A stretch of 64,000 nucleotides of DNA from Salegentibacter sp. 24 (GTDB taxonomy: Bacteria > Bacteroidota > Bacteroidia > Flavobacteriales > Flavobacteriaceae). Where the stretch lies: positions 124,001 through 188,000 of the forward strand of contig NZ_SNWE01000001.1 in the NCBI RefSeq assembly GCF_004362395.1. Direction: 5' to 3'. The notes below the pieces were generated by a model. It did no database searches and had not been told where the DNA came from. It worked only from the letters and a program-made list of their open reading frames with translations. Numbering within the stretch: the stretch's first letter is position 1; each line of letters begins with the position of its first letter. A program made the position numbers and the translations under genes. Below, one piece after another: positions 1 to 10,142 of this stretch.

Positions 1-380
1 GATGCTGCAGAAGCTCCATTCCGAGAAATTCAAAAAAGGCCGCACCTTTATCGGCAGGAAGAAAATTTCGATCTTCATAATAAGCATCATCCATCCGGGT
101 TGAGCTTTGATTGACGCCTACTACGATCATTTCAGGAGTATCTTCCCAATAAGAATAATAATCTACGTTTCCCGCTATCGGCTCAAATAGGTAATCGCCA
201 TCAAGTACTAAAAATACCGGGTAAGTTTTTTCGGTATTTTCTTCATAATTCCTGGGTAATTGGATCTTGATTTCCCTTGTTTGGCCGAGTTTTTCGGAAG
301 AAATCGTTTCGTAAAGAATTTGTGCTGAGCTAAGTAGAGGTACTGCCATCAGCACAAAGAATAGTAATTTTTTCATCATA
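1..380 (-). CDS. Putative secreted esterase (alpha/beta hydrolase), 3' end outside window
   Basis: The first 126 codons of a minus-strand gene that runs off the left edge. It starts with a signal peptide (MMKKLLFFVLMAVPLLSSAQ). A beta-strand-rich stretch follows with the VFLVLDGDYLF and VVGVNQSTRMDD signatures typical of the putative esterase family (PF00756, enterochelin/siderophore esterase D-like). The catalytic Ser, Asp and His would lie beyond the window and cannot be checked. It is probably periplasmic. The start is ATG at 378-380, with a second ATG directly after it. The substrate is unknown. Confidence 0.75.
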
Positions 381-416
381 GGTGTTGAGTTTTGTTTAAC
401 CAACACAAGATATAGA

Positions 417-1382
417 TTATTTCCGACGGTTGAAAATAGGAAGAAGGAGGAAGGAAAGTCCTCCTAAAATCAACACTAATAAGGTTTGTGTGCCCCAGGT
501 AATCCAGCCAAAAGCTTCGCCGTTTTGTTTAGAAATTCCAAAAAGCACCAGAATAGCACCAATGGCAACGGGATATACCCCAATTCCGCCATTAGTGGCA
601 GAAATCGCAAAAGAACCTACTACAAAAGCTGCCATTATAACGGAAAATTCAATACGTTCAAGACCTGGTATAGAAAATACAACTACGTAAAACATAAGAA
701 TATACATTAACCAGATAAAAAGCGTGTGGAATATGAAGGCCCATTTTTGTCTCATTCTCAAAATACTACGCATACCTTCCAAAAGGCCTTTAGCCGTTTT
801 TTTGATGCGAATTAGAAATGGAAGTTTCGATCTTTTTATTATCTGAAGTATTAGAATCCCAATTAAAATTAATCCAAAAAGAATACCTATGCTAACTACG
901 GGATTAATGTCGTTGGCTTCAAAATAAGCCAAAAGGTGTTCGGTTTGGAGAAAAAAGGTAAAAGCTGTTATGCTAAGCATCACCACTACATCTGCAATTC
1001 TTTCAGAAATGATAGTTCCAAAGGCTTTTTCAAAAGGGATTTTTTCATAAGAAGAAAGACTTGCAGCCCGCAGTACTTCTCCTGATCTTGGAATCCCAAA
1101 GTTTGCCAGGTATCCAGCCATAACAGCCATAAAACTGTTTGGTAATTTTGGGTTGTATCCCATTGGCTCCAACAAAAACTTCCATCGATAGGCACGGGAG
1201 AGATGTGAAAGTGTACCAAATAAAATGGAAAGTAGCAAAAACCAGGGATTTGCATTCAAAATATTTTGCCATAATTCCTCCCGTTCCTGCGGTGAGGCAC
1301 TTTCAAGAGAATACCAGATTAAAAAAACTCCCAAAAATAATGGGAGTATAATTTTAAGTAATTTGATTATTTTATTCTTCAA
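417..1382 (-). CDS. Lysylphosphatidylglycerol synthase TM-region (UPF0104) family membrane protein
   Basis: A 321-residue multi-pass inner-membrane protein of the LPG_synthase_TM/UPF0104 family (PF03706). It has about eight hydrophobic segments. Residues ~75-110 (GYLANFGIPRSGEVLRAASL) and the C-terminal SATNGGIGVYPVAIG are family signatures. It is the flippase-like membrane half only; the cytosolic aminoacyl-transferase domain of MprF is absent, so lysyl-PG synthesis should not be assumed. It lies 4 bp downstream of panD in the same direction, a placement I recall from other flavobacteria, and probably shares the panC-panD transcript. Confidence 0.85.
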   Translation of the reverse strand: MKNKIIKLLKIILPLFLGVFLIWYSLESASPQEREELWQNILNANPWFLLLSILFGTLSHLSRAYRWKFLLEPMGYNPKLPNSFMAVMAGYLANFGIPRSGEVLRAASLSSYEKIPFEKAFGTIISERIADVVVMLSITAFTFFLQTEHLLAYFEANDINPVVSIGILFGLILIGILILQIIKRSKLPFLIRIKKTAKGLLEGMRSILRMRQKWAFIFHTLFIWLMYILMFYVVVFSIPGLERIEFSVIMAAFVVGSFAISATNGGIGVYPVAIGAILVLFGISKQNGEAFGWITWGTQTLLVLILGGLSFLLLPIFNRRK

Positions 1383-1386
1383 TTGA

Positions 1387-1737
1387 CTAACTCAAGAGAT
1401 TGGTTTCTTCGTTCGGAAAAACAAGGGAAGGCTTAAAAGTTTTAGCCTCTTCCAAATCCATAATGGCATATGCGATAAGGATTAGGATATCGCCTTTTGC
1501 GACTTTTCTTGCCGCTGCTCCATTTAAAGTGATTTCACCAGAATTTCTTGGTCCAGGGATAACATAAGTTTCTAAACGTTCACCATTGTTATTGTTTACA
1601 ATCTGAACTTTTTCACCTTCAATTATATTTGCAGCTTCCATTAAATCTTCATCTATTGTGATGCTGCCAATATAATTAAGATCGGCACCTGTAACTTTTA
1701 CCCTATGTATCTTAGATTTTACTACGTGAACTTGCAT
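1387..1737 (-). CDS. panD: Aspartate 1-decarboxylase
   Basis: A pyruvoyl-dependent enzyme making beta-alanine from L-aspartate for pantothenate. At 116 residues it is near the usual ~117-126. The self-cleavage site NYIGSITID is present, with cleavage expected between Gly24 and Ser25 so that Ser25 becomes the pyruvoyl group. Tyr and Asn residues of the active site ([17 protein letters not shown]) are conserved. The gene follows panC with a 3-bp gap, so beta-alanine supply and condensation are co-expressed. Cytosolic. Confidence 0.97.
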   Translation of the reverse strand: MQVHVVKSKIHRVKVTGADLNYIGSITIDEDLMEAANIIEGEKVQIVNNNNGERLETYVIPGPRNSGEITLNGAAARKVAKGDILILIAYAIMDLEEAKTFKPSLVFPNEETNLLS

Positions 1738-1740
1738 AGA

Positions 1741-2598
1741 TTATTTTTCGAGGTTTAAAGCAATGTTATCTATTAGTCTGATATCGCCGGCATAGGCGGC
1801 AATAAAAGCACGGTAAGAATTGCCTTTTCTTTTTCTTTTAATTTTTTTTAAAGTTTGGGTATTGGCAATTTCGAAATATTCCAGTTTTAAAATGGGATGG
1901 TTTTCAAATTGTTCTTTAACCCAGTTGTGAATATAATCAGCACTTTTTGTGCCAAATAATTCCTTGGCTTTAAGAAGGGTTATGTATATAAAAGAAGCTT
2001 TTTCCCGCTGTTTGGTATCCAGTCTTTCGTTTCTCGAACTTCTGGCCAAACCATTTTCTTCTCGTAAAATAGGACAACCAATTATCTCCACTGGAAGCCC
2101 TGATTTTTCTGTTAATCTTCTTACTATTTGTAATTGTTGAAAATCTTTTTCACCAAAAAATGCTTTATGGGGTTCAACGATAGTTAACAACCTTTTTACT
2201 ATAGTTCCAACACCGTCAAAATGTCCGTGTCGGTATTTTCCTTCCATTACTCGTTCCAGGCCGTCAAAATTAAACTGTTCAGAACGAACATTTTTACCGT
2301 ATAATTCGTTTGCTGAAGGAGCAAAGATCCAAAGGTTTGGGCTGGCTTTTTCCAGGAGTTTTATATCCTCATTTAAAGTGCGGGGATATTTCTCCAGATC
2401 GGCTGGGTTGTCAAACTGGGTTGGGTTTACAAAGATGCTGATAATCACACGATCGCAGGTTTTTAACGCCTGTTTCACCAGGGACAAATGACCCTGATGT
2501 AAGGCACCCATAGTAGGTACCAGACCAATGGTTTTAGCAATGGATTTTTCGGCTTTTATCGCCTCTTTTAAAGGGGTTTTTTCTTTGAAAACCTGCAT
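1741..2598 (-). CDS. panC: Pantothenate synthetase (pantoate--beta-alanine ligase)
   Basis: Joins pantoate and beta-alanine with ATP, the last step to pantothenate. The 285 residues match family length. Nucleotidyltransferase-fold motifs are clear: PTMGALHQGH (residues 28-37, the HxGH site), FVNPTQF (56-62), GEKDFQQ and the KMSKS-like RSSRN. It is the first gene of the panC-panD-UPF0104 unit and is divergent from the GT5-like gene at 2709. Other pantothenate genes (panB, panE) are not in this window. Confidence 0.98.
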   Translation of the reverse strand: MQVFKEKTPLKEAIKAEKSIAKTIGLVPTMGALHQGHLSLVKQALKTCDRVIISIFVNPTQFDNPADLEKYPRTLNEDIKLLEKASPNLWIFAPSANELYGKNVRSEQFNFDGLERVMEGKYRHGHFDGVGTIVKRLLTIVEPHKAFFGEKDFQQLQIVRRLTEKSGLPVEIIGCPILREENGLARSSRNERLDTKQREKASFIYITLLKAKELFGTKSADYIHNWVKEQFENHPILKLEYFEIANTQTLKKIKRKRKGNSYRAFIAAYAGDIRLIDNIALNLEK

Positions 2599-2660
2599 TT
2601 TATTATAAAATTAACAGCGTGCAAACTTAATATATTACCAGCAATCTGCATAAATTTTTG

Positions 2661-2668
2661 TAATTTTG
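2661..2668 (+). promoter_or_regulatory. Bacteroidota-type promoter -7 box for the GT5-like gene
   Basis: TAATTTTG matches the TAnnTTTG -7 consensus of Bacteroidota sigma-ABfr promoters and sits 41 bp upstream of the ATG at 2709, in the divergent panC intergenic region. No convincing -33 TTTG was found at 19-21 bp, so the call is tentative. Confidence 0.4.
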
Positions 2669-2708
2669 CGTGTTTTTTGTTCGCAATCGCAATTAAAGCA
2701 ATCAATTT

Positions 2709-3521
2709 ATGAAAGATAAGAGGATATTATACGTATCATCTGAAGTTATTCCTTACCTGCCTGAAACCGAAATATCATCCACGTCTTTTGAAGCCGCAAA
2801 AATGGTAAATAATATTGGAGGGCAAATTAGAATTTTTATGCCCCGGTTTGGTAACATCAATGAACGTCGCCATCAGTTACACGAAGTGATCAGACTGTCG
2901 GGGATGAATTTGGTGATAAATGACCTGGATATGCCGTTGATAATTAAAGTAGCTTCGATCCCTAAGGAGAGAATGCAGGTTTATTTTATTGACAACGAAG
3001 ATTATTTTAAAAGAAAAGCCACCCTTACCGATGAGGAAGGTAAAATGTTTCACGATAACGATGAGCGTGCTATCTTTTTTGCAAAAGGAGTAATAGAAAC
3101 CGTTAAGAAATTAAACTGGTCCCCCGATATTATTCACGTTCATGGCTGGCTGGCATCTTTATTGCCACTTTATCTTAGACGTTATTATGGGAACGAACCT
3201 TTATTTAGTGGCGCAAAAATTGTTACCTCTGTATACAATCAAGACTTCGAAGGAACGTTAGATGAGAACATGCAGGAGAAAGTATTGTATGACGGGATGG
3301 AAAAAGAAGATATAAAACATTTAAAAACCCCAAACTTTGTTAATCTAATGAAGCTTGCTGCAGATCATTCAGATGCTATAATTACAGCGGGTGAAAGTAT
3401 TCCCGAAGATCTTTCAATATACCTTAGCAGGATTAATAAACCGTTGCTCCCATATAAAAACAGGGAAGAATTTAGCCAGGCTTATCAAGAATTTTACACT
3501 AACGAAGTTTTATCAAAATAG
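2709..3521 (+). CDS. Stand-alone glycogen/starch synthase N-terminal-like (GT5) protein
   Basis: 270 residues resembling only the N-terminal Rossmann lobe of GT5 glycogen/starch synthases: YVSSEVIPY (6-14), then DIIHVHGWLASLLPLYLR in the middle and a terminal segment DHSDAIITAGES. The C-terminal lobe is absent, and the KxGG ADP-glucose motif that follows the first strand is replaced by PETEISS. Glucosyl transfer is therefore unlikely without a partner; a binding or regulatory role is possible. The gene lies 13 bp upstream of the DUF4270 lipoprotein gene, as I recall for other flavobacteria. An enzyme call of GlgA would be an over-annotation. Confidence 0.75.
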   Translation: MKDKRILYVSSEVIPYLPETEISSTSFEAAKMVNNIGGQIRIFMPRFGNINERRHQLHEVIRLSGMNLVINDLDMPLIIKVASIPKERMQVYFIDNEDYFKRKATLTDEEGKMFHDNDERAIFFAKGVIETVKKLNWSPDIIHVHGWLASLLPLYLRRYYGNEPLFSGAKIVTSVYNQDFEGTLDENMQEKVLYDGMEKEDIKHLKTPNFVNLMKLAADHSDAIITAGESIPEDLSIYLSRINKPLLPYKNREEFSQAYQEFYTNEVLSK

Positions 3522-3534
3522 AAATTTTTATCGA

Positions 3535-5097
3535 ATGAATTTAATGAGAATGTTGTATAAAACAGCAACTTTATTTGTTGTTGTTTTTGCTTTTGTGGCT
3601 TGTGATAATGAATATAGCACCGTAGGAGGTGAAATTATAGAAAACCCCAGTAATCTCGAGCTACAAGAAGTTGAAGTAACTGCTTACAATAAAAATATTA
3701 CTTCGGTACAAACCAATAATCTGAGTAATTATTTATTAGGAGTCTATAATCACCCGATTTACGGGCAGTCGACCGCAAGCATACTAAGCCAACTCTCCTT
3801 GCCTACTAATAATCCTACATTCGGGGTAGAGCCAGAACTTGATAGTGTGGTTTTAACTATTCCATACTTTAGTACTGAAGGTGATTCAGATGAGGATGGT
3901 AACATCCAATATGCATTGGATTCAATTTATGGAAACACACCAATAAAATTAACTATTCAGGAATCTAATTACTTCCTAAATAATTATGACCCAGAGGAAG
4001 ATTTTGAAGAAAGCCAGAAATATTATTCCGATCAACAGGAATTGTTTCAGGACAATCTTGTGGGGGATATAATTTATGAAAATGAATCCTTTCTTCCTTC
4101 ATCACAACCTATTGTTTCTTATAAAGAAAATGAAAATGGAGAACAGGACACTATTACTTCTGGTCCTGCTTTAAGGGTGAAACTTCCGGTGGCTTATTTT
4201 GAGCAAAAAATTATTGAGAAAGAAGGTTCGAGCGTACTTAGTAATAATAATAATTTTAAAAATTATTTACGCGGAATGTTCATTAAGGCGGAAGCTACTG
4301 CTGAAGATGGTACAATGATGTTGCTTGATCTTAATACCGCTAATGCTGGGGTAGAGCTTTTTTACACTTCAGAGGTAGAAACTACAACAGATGGAGAGAC
4401 AGAAACGACAAGAACCCGAAGAAGTTATGAATTGGATTTTGGAACTACCATTGTAAATACTTTTGTGGGGGAATATCCGGGAGATGTATTACAGGCCATA
4501 CAAGAATCAAACGAGGAGTCTGGGGCGGAGAAACTTTTTGTTGATGGAGGTGAAGGTACGGTTGCCGTAATCGAGCTTTTTGAAGATGAAGAACAATTAG
4601 CGGAGATCAAGGAAAACAACTGGTTGATCAATGAAGCAAACCTTACATTCTACGTGGATCAGGATTTTGCTGGTGATATTAATGAGCCTACCCGGCTTTA
4701 TCTTTACGATTTGGATAATAACAGGGTTTTAGCTGATTACAGTTTTGCTGCTAATTTTATAAGTGATGGTAATGAGCTTAATCCTTCTGTTTCACTGTCC
4801 TCTTTTTCAGGTCCTTTAGAAAGGGATGAAGATGGAAATGGGATTCGTTACAAACTTAATTTAACCCAACACGTCAACAATATTATTGAGGAGGAAACAG
4901 ATAATGTGAGATTAGGTCTGGTTATCACTCAAAATATTAATATTACCAATACATCTGCAGTAAGATATTCTGAAGATGTAGAGTTTTTTCCAAGTATGGG
5001 AATTATTACACCTAAAGGAACCGTGTTGCACGGCAACCTTTCAGATAATGAAGATAAGAGATTAAAGCTTAGAATATATTATACCGAAGTTAATTAA
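3535..5097 (+). CDS. DUF4270 family lipoprotein
   Basis: About 520 residues from the ATG at 3535. An upstream in-frame start at 3391 would overlap the preceding gene and lack the signal, so it was rejected. The N-terminus is a lipoprotein signal with hydrophobic core LFVVVFAFVA and Cys23 (VAC). The mature part is acidic, rich in Asn/Glu/Ser and predicted beta-rich, as in the Bacteroidota DUF4270 family (cell-surface lipoproteins of unknown role). It is placed between the GT5-like gene and glmS with short gaps (13 and 15 bp), suggesting one operon. Confidence 0.85.
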   Translation: MNLMRMLYKTATLFVVVFAFVACDNEYSTVGGEIIENPSNLELQEVEVTAYNKNITSVQTNNLSNYLLGVYNHPIYGQSTASILSQLSLPTNNPTFGVEPELDSVVLTIPYFSTEGDSDEDGNIQYALDSIYGNTPIKLTIQESNYFLNNYDPEEDFEESQKYYSDQQELFQDNLVGDIIYENESFLPSSQPIVSYKENENGEQDTITSGPALRVKLPVAYFEQKIIEKEGSSVLSNNNNFKNYLRGMFIKAEATAEDGTMMLLDLNTANAGVELFYTSEVETTTDGETETTRTRRSYELDFGTTIVNTFVGEYPGDVLQAIQESNEESGAEKLFVDGGEGTVAVIELFEDEEQLAEIKENNWLINEANLTFYVDQDFAGDINEPTRLYLYDLDNNRVLADYSFAANFISDGNELNPSVSLSSFSGPLERDEDGNGIRYKLNLTQHVNNIIEEETDNVRLGLVITQNINITNTSAVRYSEDVEFFPSMGIITPKGTVLHGNLSDNEDKRLKLRIYYTEVN

Positions 5098-5112
5098 TAA
5101 TACCAATATACT

Positions 5113-6960
5113 ATGTGCGGAATTGTAGGATATATTGGGCATAGGGATGCATATCCCGTTGTCCTAAAAGGACTCCAAAGACTGGAATATCGTGGATATG
5201 ATAGTGCAGGAATTGCCTTATACGATGGGAAAGAACTAAAACTTTGTAAAACAAAGGGGAAGGTTGCCGATCTAAAAGAAAAACTTGAAAATACCATTAC
5301 TACCAATGGAAATGTGGCGCTTGGCCATACACGTTGGGCGACCCATGGGGTGCCTAACGATGTAAATAGTCATCCCCATTATTCAAATTCTGGTGATATT
5401 GTAATTATCCATAATGGGATTATAGAGAATTACGATTCCCTAAAAAAGGAACTAAAAACTCGTGGCTATACCTTTAAAAGTGATACCGATACTGAAGTCT
5501 TGGTAAACCTTATTGAAGATGTTATCATTAATGAAGGTGTTAAGCTTGGGAAGGCTGTTCAAATAGCGTTGAACCAAACTATTGGTGCTTATGCTATTGC
5601 TGTCTATAATAAAACCAAGCCCGACGAGATTGTAGTAGCCCGCTTAGGAAGCCCTCTTGCGATTGGAGTTGGGGAGGATGAATTTTTTATCGCCTCCGAC
5701 GCCTCTCCTTTTATAGAATATACCAACAATGCAATTTACCTTGAAGATGGTGAAATGGCAGTAGTGAGAAGAGGTAAGGAAGTTAAGGTAAGAAAGATAA
5801 AGGATGATACCTTAGTTGATCCTTATATTCAGGAATTGCAACTTAACCTTGAGCAAATAGAGAAGGGGGGATATGAGCATTTTATGCTTAAGGAAATTTA
5901 TGAGCAGCCTACAGCAATCAAGGATACCTATCGAGGTAGAATGTTGGCAGATGAAGGTTTAATAAGAATGGCCGGGGTAGATGATAACCTGGAGCGCATT
6001 GCCAATGCCAAACGAATTCTTATTGTAGCCTGTGGTACAAGCTGGCACGCCGGACTGGTAGCAGAATATATTTTTGAAGAACTTGCAAGAATTCCTGTAG
6101 AAGTGGAATATGCTTCGGAATTCAGATATCGCAATCCTATTATTTCAGAAAAAGATGTAATTATTGCGATCTCTCAAAGTGGGGAAACCGCCGATACAAT
6201 GGCTGCTATAAAACTTGCCAAAGAAAAGGGTGCTTTCGCTTTTGGAGTTTGTAATGTGGTTGGATCTTCCATTTCCAGAGAAACTCATGCTGGAGCCTAC
6301 ACCCACGCGGGACCCGAAATTGGGGTGGCTTCAACAAAAGCCTTTACTACGCAGATTACCGTGCTTACTTTAATGGCACTAAAACTAGCAAAGCATAAGG
6401 GCACGATCTCCCATACAGATTTTATGACCTATTTGCAGGAAATGGAACGTATTCCTGGCAAAATTGAAAAAGCCCTACAAGGTGATGAACATATAAAGAT
6501 GATAGCCGATATCTATAAAAATGCACGGAACTGTCTTTATTTAGGAAGAGGGTTTAATTTCCCTGTGGCTTTAGAAGGTGCTCTTAAATTAAAAGAGATA
6601 TCATACATACACGCGGAAGGTTATCCTGCTGCTGAAATGAAACACGGTCCGATTGCACTTATTGATGAAGAAATGCCAGTAGTGGTTATAGCAACTAAAA
6701 AAGGACATTACGAGAAGGTAGTAAGCAACATTCAGGAAATAAAGTCGCGAAGCGGTAAGATTATCGCTATCGTTACCGAAGGAGATACTGAAGTTCGTGA
6801 TCTAGCCGATCACGTTATTGAAGTTCCTGAAACTCTAGAGCCGTTAACACCGCTTCTTACAACTATCCCGCTGCAGTTATTATCGTACCATATTGCTGTT
6901 ATGCTTGGAAAAAATGTAGACCAGCCCAGGAATTTAGCAAAATCGGTTACGGTAGAATAA
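5113..6960 (+). CDS. glmS: Glutamine--fructose-6-phosphate aminotransferase (isomerizing)
   Basis: Makes glucosamine-6-phosphate from fructose-6-phosphate and glutamine, entering UDP-GlcNAc, peptidoglycan and LPS synthesis. The 615 residues are full length. The class-II glutaminase domain begins MCGIVGYIG, with the nucleophile Cys after Met removal. Two SIS domains follow, marked by VACGTSWHAG and SQSGETADT, then the C-terminal segment DQPRNLAKSVTVE typical of the family. It starts 15 bp after the DUF4270 gene. No glmS ribozyme is visible upstream, as expected outside Firmicutes. Confidence 0.98.
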   Translation: MCGIVGYIGHRDAYPVVLKGLQRLEYRGYDSAGIALYDGKELKLCKTKGKVADLKEKLENTITTNGNVALGHTRWATHGVPNDVNSHPHYSNSGDIVIIHNGIIENYDSLKKELKTRGYTFKSDTDTEVLVNLIEDVIINEGVKLGKAVQIALNQTIGAYAIAVYNKTKPDEIVVARLGSPLAIGVGEDEFFIASDASPFIEYTNNAIYLEDGEMAVVRRGKEVKVRKIKDDTLVDPYIQELQLNLEQIEKGGYEHFMLKEIYEQPTAIKDTYRGRMLADEGLIRMAGVDDNLERIANAKRILIVACGTSWHAGLVAEYIFEELARIPVEVEYASEFRYRNPIISEKDVIIAISQSGETADTMAAIKLAKEKGAFAFGVCNVVGSSISRETHAGAYTHAGPEIGVASTKAFTTQITVLTLMALKLAKHKGTISHTDFMTYLQEMERIPGKIEKALQGDEHIKMIADIYKNARNCLYLGRGFNFPVALEGALKLKEISYIHAEGYPAAEMKHGPIALIDEEMPVVVIATKKGHYEKVVSNIQEIKSRSGKIIAIVTEGDTEVRDLADHVIEVPETLEPLTPLLTTIPLQLLSYHIAVMLGKNVDQPRNLAKSVTVE

Positions 6961-6988
6961 TATTCTAAAGTAAAAAATTGAACCATAT

Positions 6989-7023
6989 AAAAATCCCTTT
7001 TGAAAATTTCAGAAGGGATTTTT
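6989..7023 (+). terminator. Rho-independent terminator after glmS
   Basis: The inverted repeat AAAATCCCTT (6990-6999) / AAGGGATTTT (7013-7022) ends in a short T run. It lies 30 bp after the glmS stop and separates glmS from atpD. Confidence 0.7.
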
Positions 7024-7116
7024 GAATTTTAAATTAAATTAAAGCTTGTTTTTGCCGGCTTTAAATAGCCTGGAAAAAGTTATTTTCAGAGAAGTATGAA
7101 TTTAGCAAGAAAAAAC

Positions 7117-7124
7117 TATCTTTG
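7117..7124 (+). promoter_or_regulatory. Promoter -7 box upstream of atpD
   Basis: TATCTTTG is an exact match to TAnnTTTG, about 97 bp upstream of the atpD ATG and after the glmS terminator. The -33 element is poorly matched. It implies a leader of roughly 85-90 nt for atpD. Confidence 0.5.
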
Positions 7125-7217
7125 CAGCCTGAAAATACCCTATTTGGGAATTTAACTTATTGTAAATTATTCCGTTGGGTTTTGAGATATTTTAAATTAG
7201 AAACATTAAAAGATTAA

Positions 7218-8735
<1,518 letters not shown>

Positions 8736-8826
8736 TAAATAGCAAACAGTAATGAGTTGATAGTAGTAGTATTTTATTACTCGATAATACTGCAAACTAA
8801 AACTTACAACCTGTAAACTAAAATAT

Positions 8827-9120
8827 ATGTACCTAGAAATAGTAACTCCTGAAGCTGTAGTATTTAAAGCGAATGTAGATGCGGTAAAAGTTCCCGGTCA
8901 CGATGGGGAATTTCAAATGCTAAACAATCACGCACCTATAGTTTCCACATTGGTTGAAGGTGAAGTTAAAATTCAACTTGCTGCTTCTAATAAAGAACTT
9001 GACGATGAGCTTTCTGAAGAGTTTAGAAAAGATTCAGTCAATAGTAATATTCTTTATTATATGATTAAAGGTGGTGTACTTGAATTAAAAGACAATAAGG
9101 CCATTATTTTGGCCGATTAA
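8827..9120 (+). CDS. atpC: F1F0 ATP synthase epsilon subunit, short form
   Basis: 97 residues: the N-terminal beta-sandwich of epsilon (MYLEIVTPEAVVF, PGHDGEFQMLNNHAP) that couples F1 to the c-ring. The C-terminal helical hairpin present in the ~135-residue E. coli protein is missing; the chain stops after the last strands (GGVLELKDNKAIILAD). A charged insertion (SNKELDDELSEEFRKD) sits between strands. Loss of the hairpin implies that epsilon-mediated autoinhibition is absent. The gap to atpD is 91 bp. Confidence 0.92.
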   Translation: MYLEIVTPEAVVFKANVDAVKVPGHDGEFQMLNNHAPIVSTLVEGEVKIQLAASNKELDDELSEEFRKDSVNSNILYYMIKGGVLELKDNKAIILAD

Positions 9121-9140
9121 TTTTTCAGGAAACTCAATAT

Positions 9141-9170
9141 AAAAAAAGCCGGGAAAACTCCTGGCTTTTT
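9141..9170. terminator. Bidirectional terminator between atpC and the Xre regulator gene
   Basis: AAAAGCCGGG, loop AAAACT, CCTGGCTTTT, with an A run on the left and a T run on the right, so it can end transcripts from both convergent genes. It abuts the stop codon of the minus-strand Xre gene. Confidence 0.8.
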
Positions 9171-9376
9171 CAGTTTCTGCTGTATTTTAGAATATCTCTT
9201 GGTTGGCAGTTTAAAACTTCACAAATGGCCTCTAAAGTAGAAAACCTTACCGCTTTTGCCTTGCCTGTTTTTAAGATAGAAAGGTTAGCAGTGGTAATCC
9301 CTATTTTCCCAGCAAGCTCGGTGCTTTTCATATCATTTTTTTCAAGAATCTTATCGAGATTAATTGTTATTGGCAT
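9170..9376 (-). CDS. Xre-family (YozG-like) helix-turn-helix regulator
   Basis: A 68-residue single-domain HTH protein. The helices LAGKIGITTANLSILKTGKAKAVRF match the Cro/CI-type fold of the HTH_26/YozG group, followed by LEAICEVLNCQPRDILKY. It lies 2 bp downstream of the DUF2975 gene on the same strand; the pairing of DUF2975 membrane protein and this HTH is widespread in bacteria, which suggests the membrane protein modulates the regulator. Target genes are unknown. Confidence 0.9.
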   Translation of the reverse strand: MPITINLDKILEKNDMKSTELAGKIGITTANLSILKTGKAKAVRFSTLEAICEVLNCQPRDILKYSRN

Positions 9377-9378
9377 AG

Positions 9379-9894
9379 CTAAACGGTTAATTCGTTTTCT
9401 TCTTTAATATTTTTTGCTTGCTCAAAAACTTTACTAAGTAAAATAAAGAATAATCCGAGTGCAAAGGTAAACCAGAACGAGTTCACAGAGAGTTCCATAT
9501 CCAGGCTCATTCTTGCTTTATTCTTTAAAATTAATGAACTTATAAAATTTAGGATAGGAGCAACTATAGTGACTATTATAATTAATTGGCCGGTAAGATT
9601 TAAGGCCTTTATCTGAAAGGGTGTAAACACACGATCTTTAAAAAAACTTTTTATGAGCTTTCGAAGAACGTAAATGATGAAAATGAACAAACAGGATTTT
9701 AAAATACTTAAAAATATTACGATAACCACAGGGACGGTATATATTTCTATTTTCACTCCATCTATACTCAAGGGTATTAGATCTTCCTGACTTACAGCGT
9801 TAAAAACGGGGACTAATATTGAAATTAATAGCGTGAAAAGAATTAGTATAAGACAAATGTCTAAAACTCTTTTTAGAAATAAAGGTGGCTTCAC
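9379..9894 (-). CDS. DUF2975 family membrane protein
   Basis: 171 residues with four predicted membrane helices: ~8-32, ~52-80, ~100-120 and ~135-160. The DUF2975 signature RKLIKSFFKDRVFTPFQIKALNLTG-like loop follows helix 2. It is the first gene of the DUF2975-Xre pair, transcribed divergently from the Mrp operon. Function is unknown; a membrane sensor or anti-regulator for the HTH partner is the usual inference. Confidence 0.85.
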   Translation of the reverse strand: MKPPLFLKRVLDICLILILFTLLISILVPVFNAVSQEDLIPLSIDGVKIEIYTVPVVIVIFLSILKSCLFIFIIYVLRKLIKSFFKDRVFTPFQIKALNLTGQLIIIVTIVAPILNFISSLILKNKARMSLDMELSVNSFWFTFALGLFFILLSKVFEQAKNIKEENELTV

Positions 9895-10105
9895 AAATAT
9901 TCAATTATTGTTTTACGATAACAAACCTACATCAAATTATCGACTAACAATAATTAAAAAACAAAAAAATATGGTTTATTTTCAGACTTTTAAGAACTTT
10001 GCTAAGAAACAGGCTTTTTAAAATGATTAAAAATAAGAAGCTTTTAAATCGGGATTCTTAAGGCTTAAACGATGCTTTTGCCTGTAAAACTTAAATAATA
10101 ACTCT

Positions 10106-10113
10106 TATATTTG
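10106..10113 (+). promoter_or_regulatory. Promoter -7 box of the Mrp operon
   Basis: TATATTTG, an exact TAnnTTTG, lies 29 bp upstream of the mrpA ATG. A TTTTG occurs at 10076-10080 but the spacing of 25 bp is longer than the usual 19-21. It probably drives all seven mrp genes. Confidence 0.55.
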
Positions 10114-10142
10114 CGGGGAACGGACTTTTTGAGAGAAAATAT

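Noticed and set aside
417-1382. Calling the UPF0104 protein MprF (lysyl-PG synthase)
   Set aside because: The catalytic cytosolic domain is absent; only the membrane part is encoded.
2709-3600. In-frame upstream start at 3391 for the DUF4270 gene
   Set aside because: It would overlap the preceding gene by 130 bp and place the lipoprotein signal inside the protein; the ATG at 3535 gives a normal lipobox.
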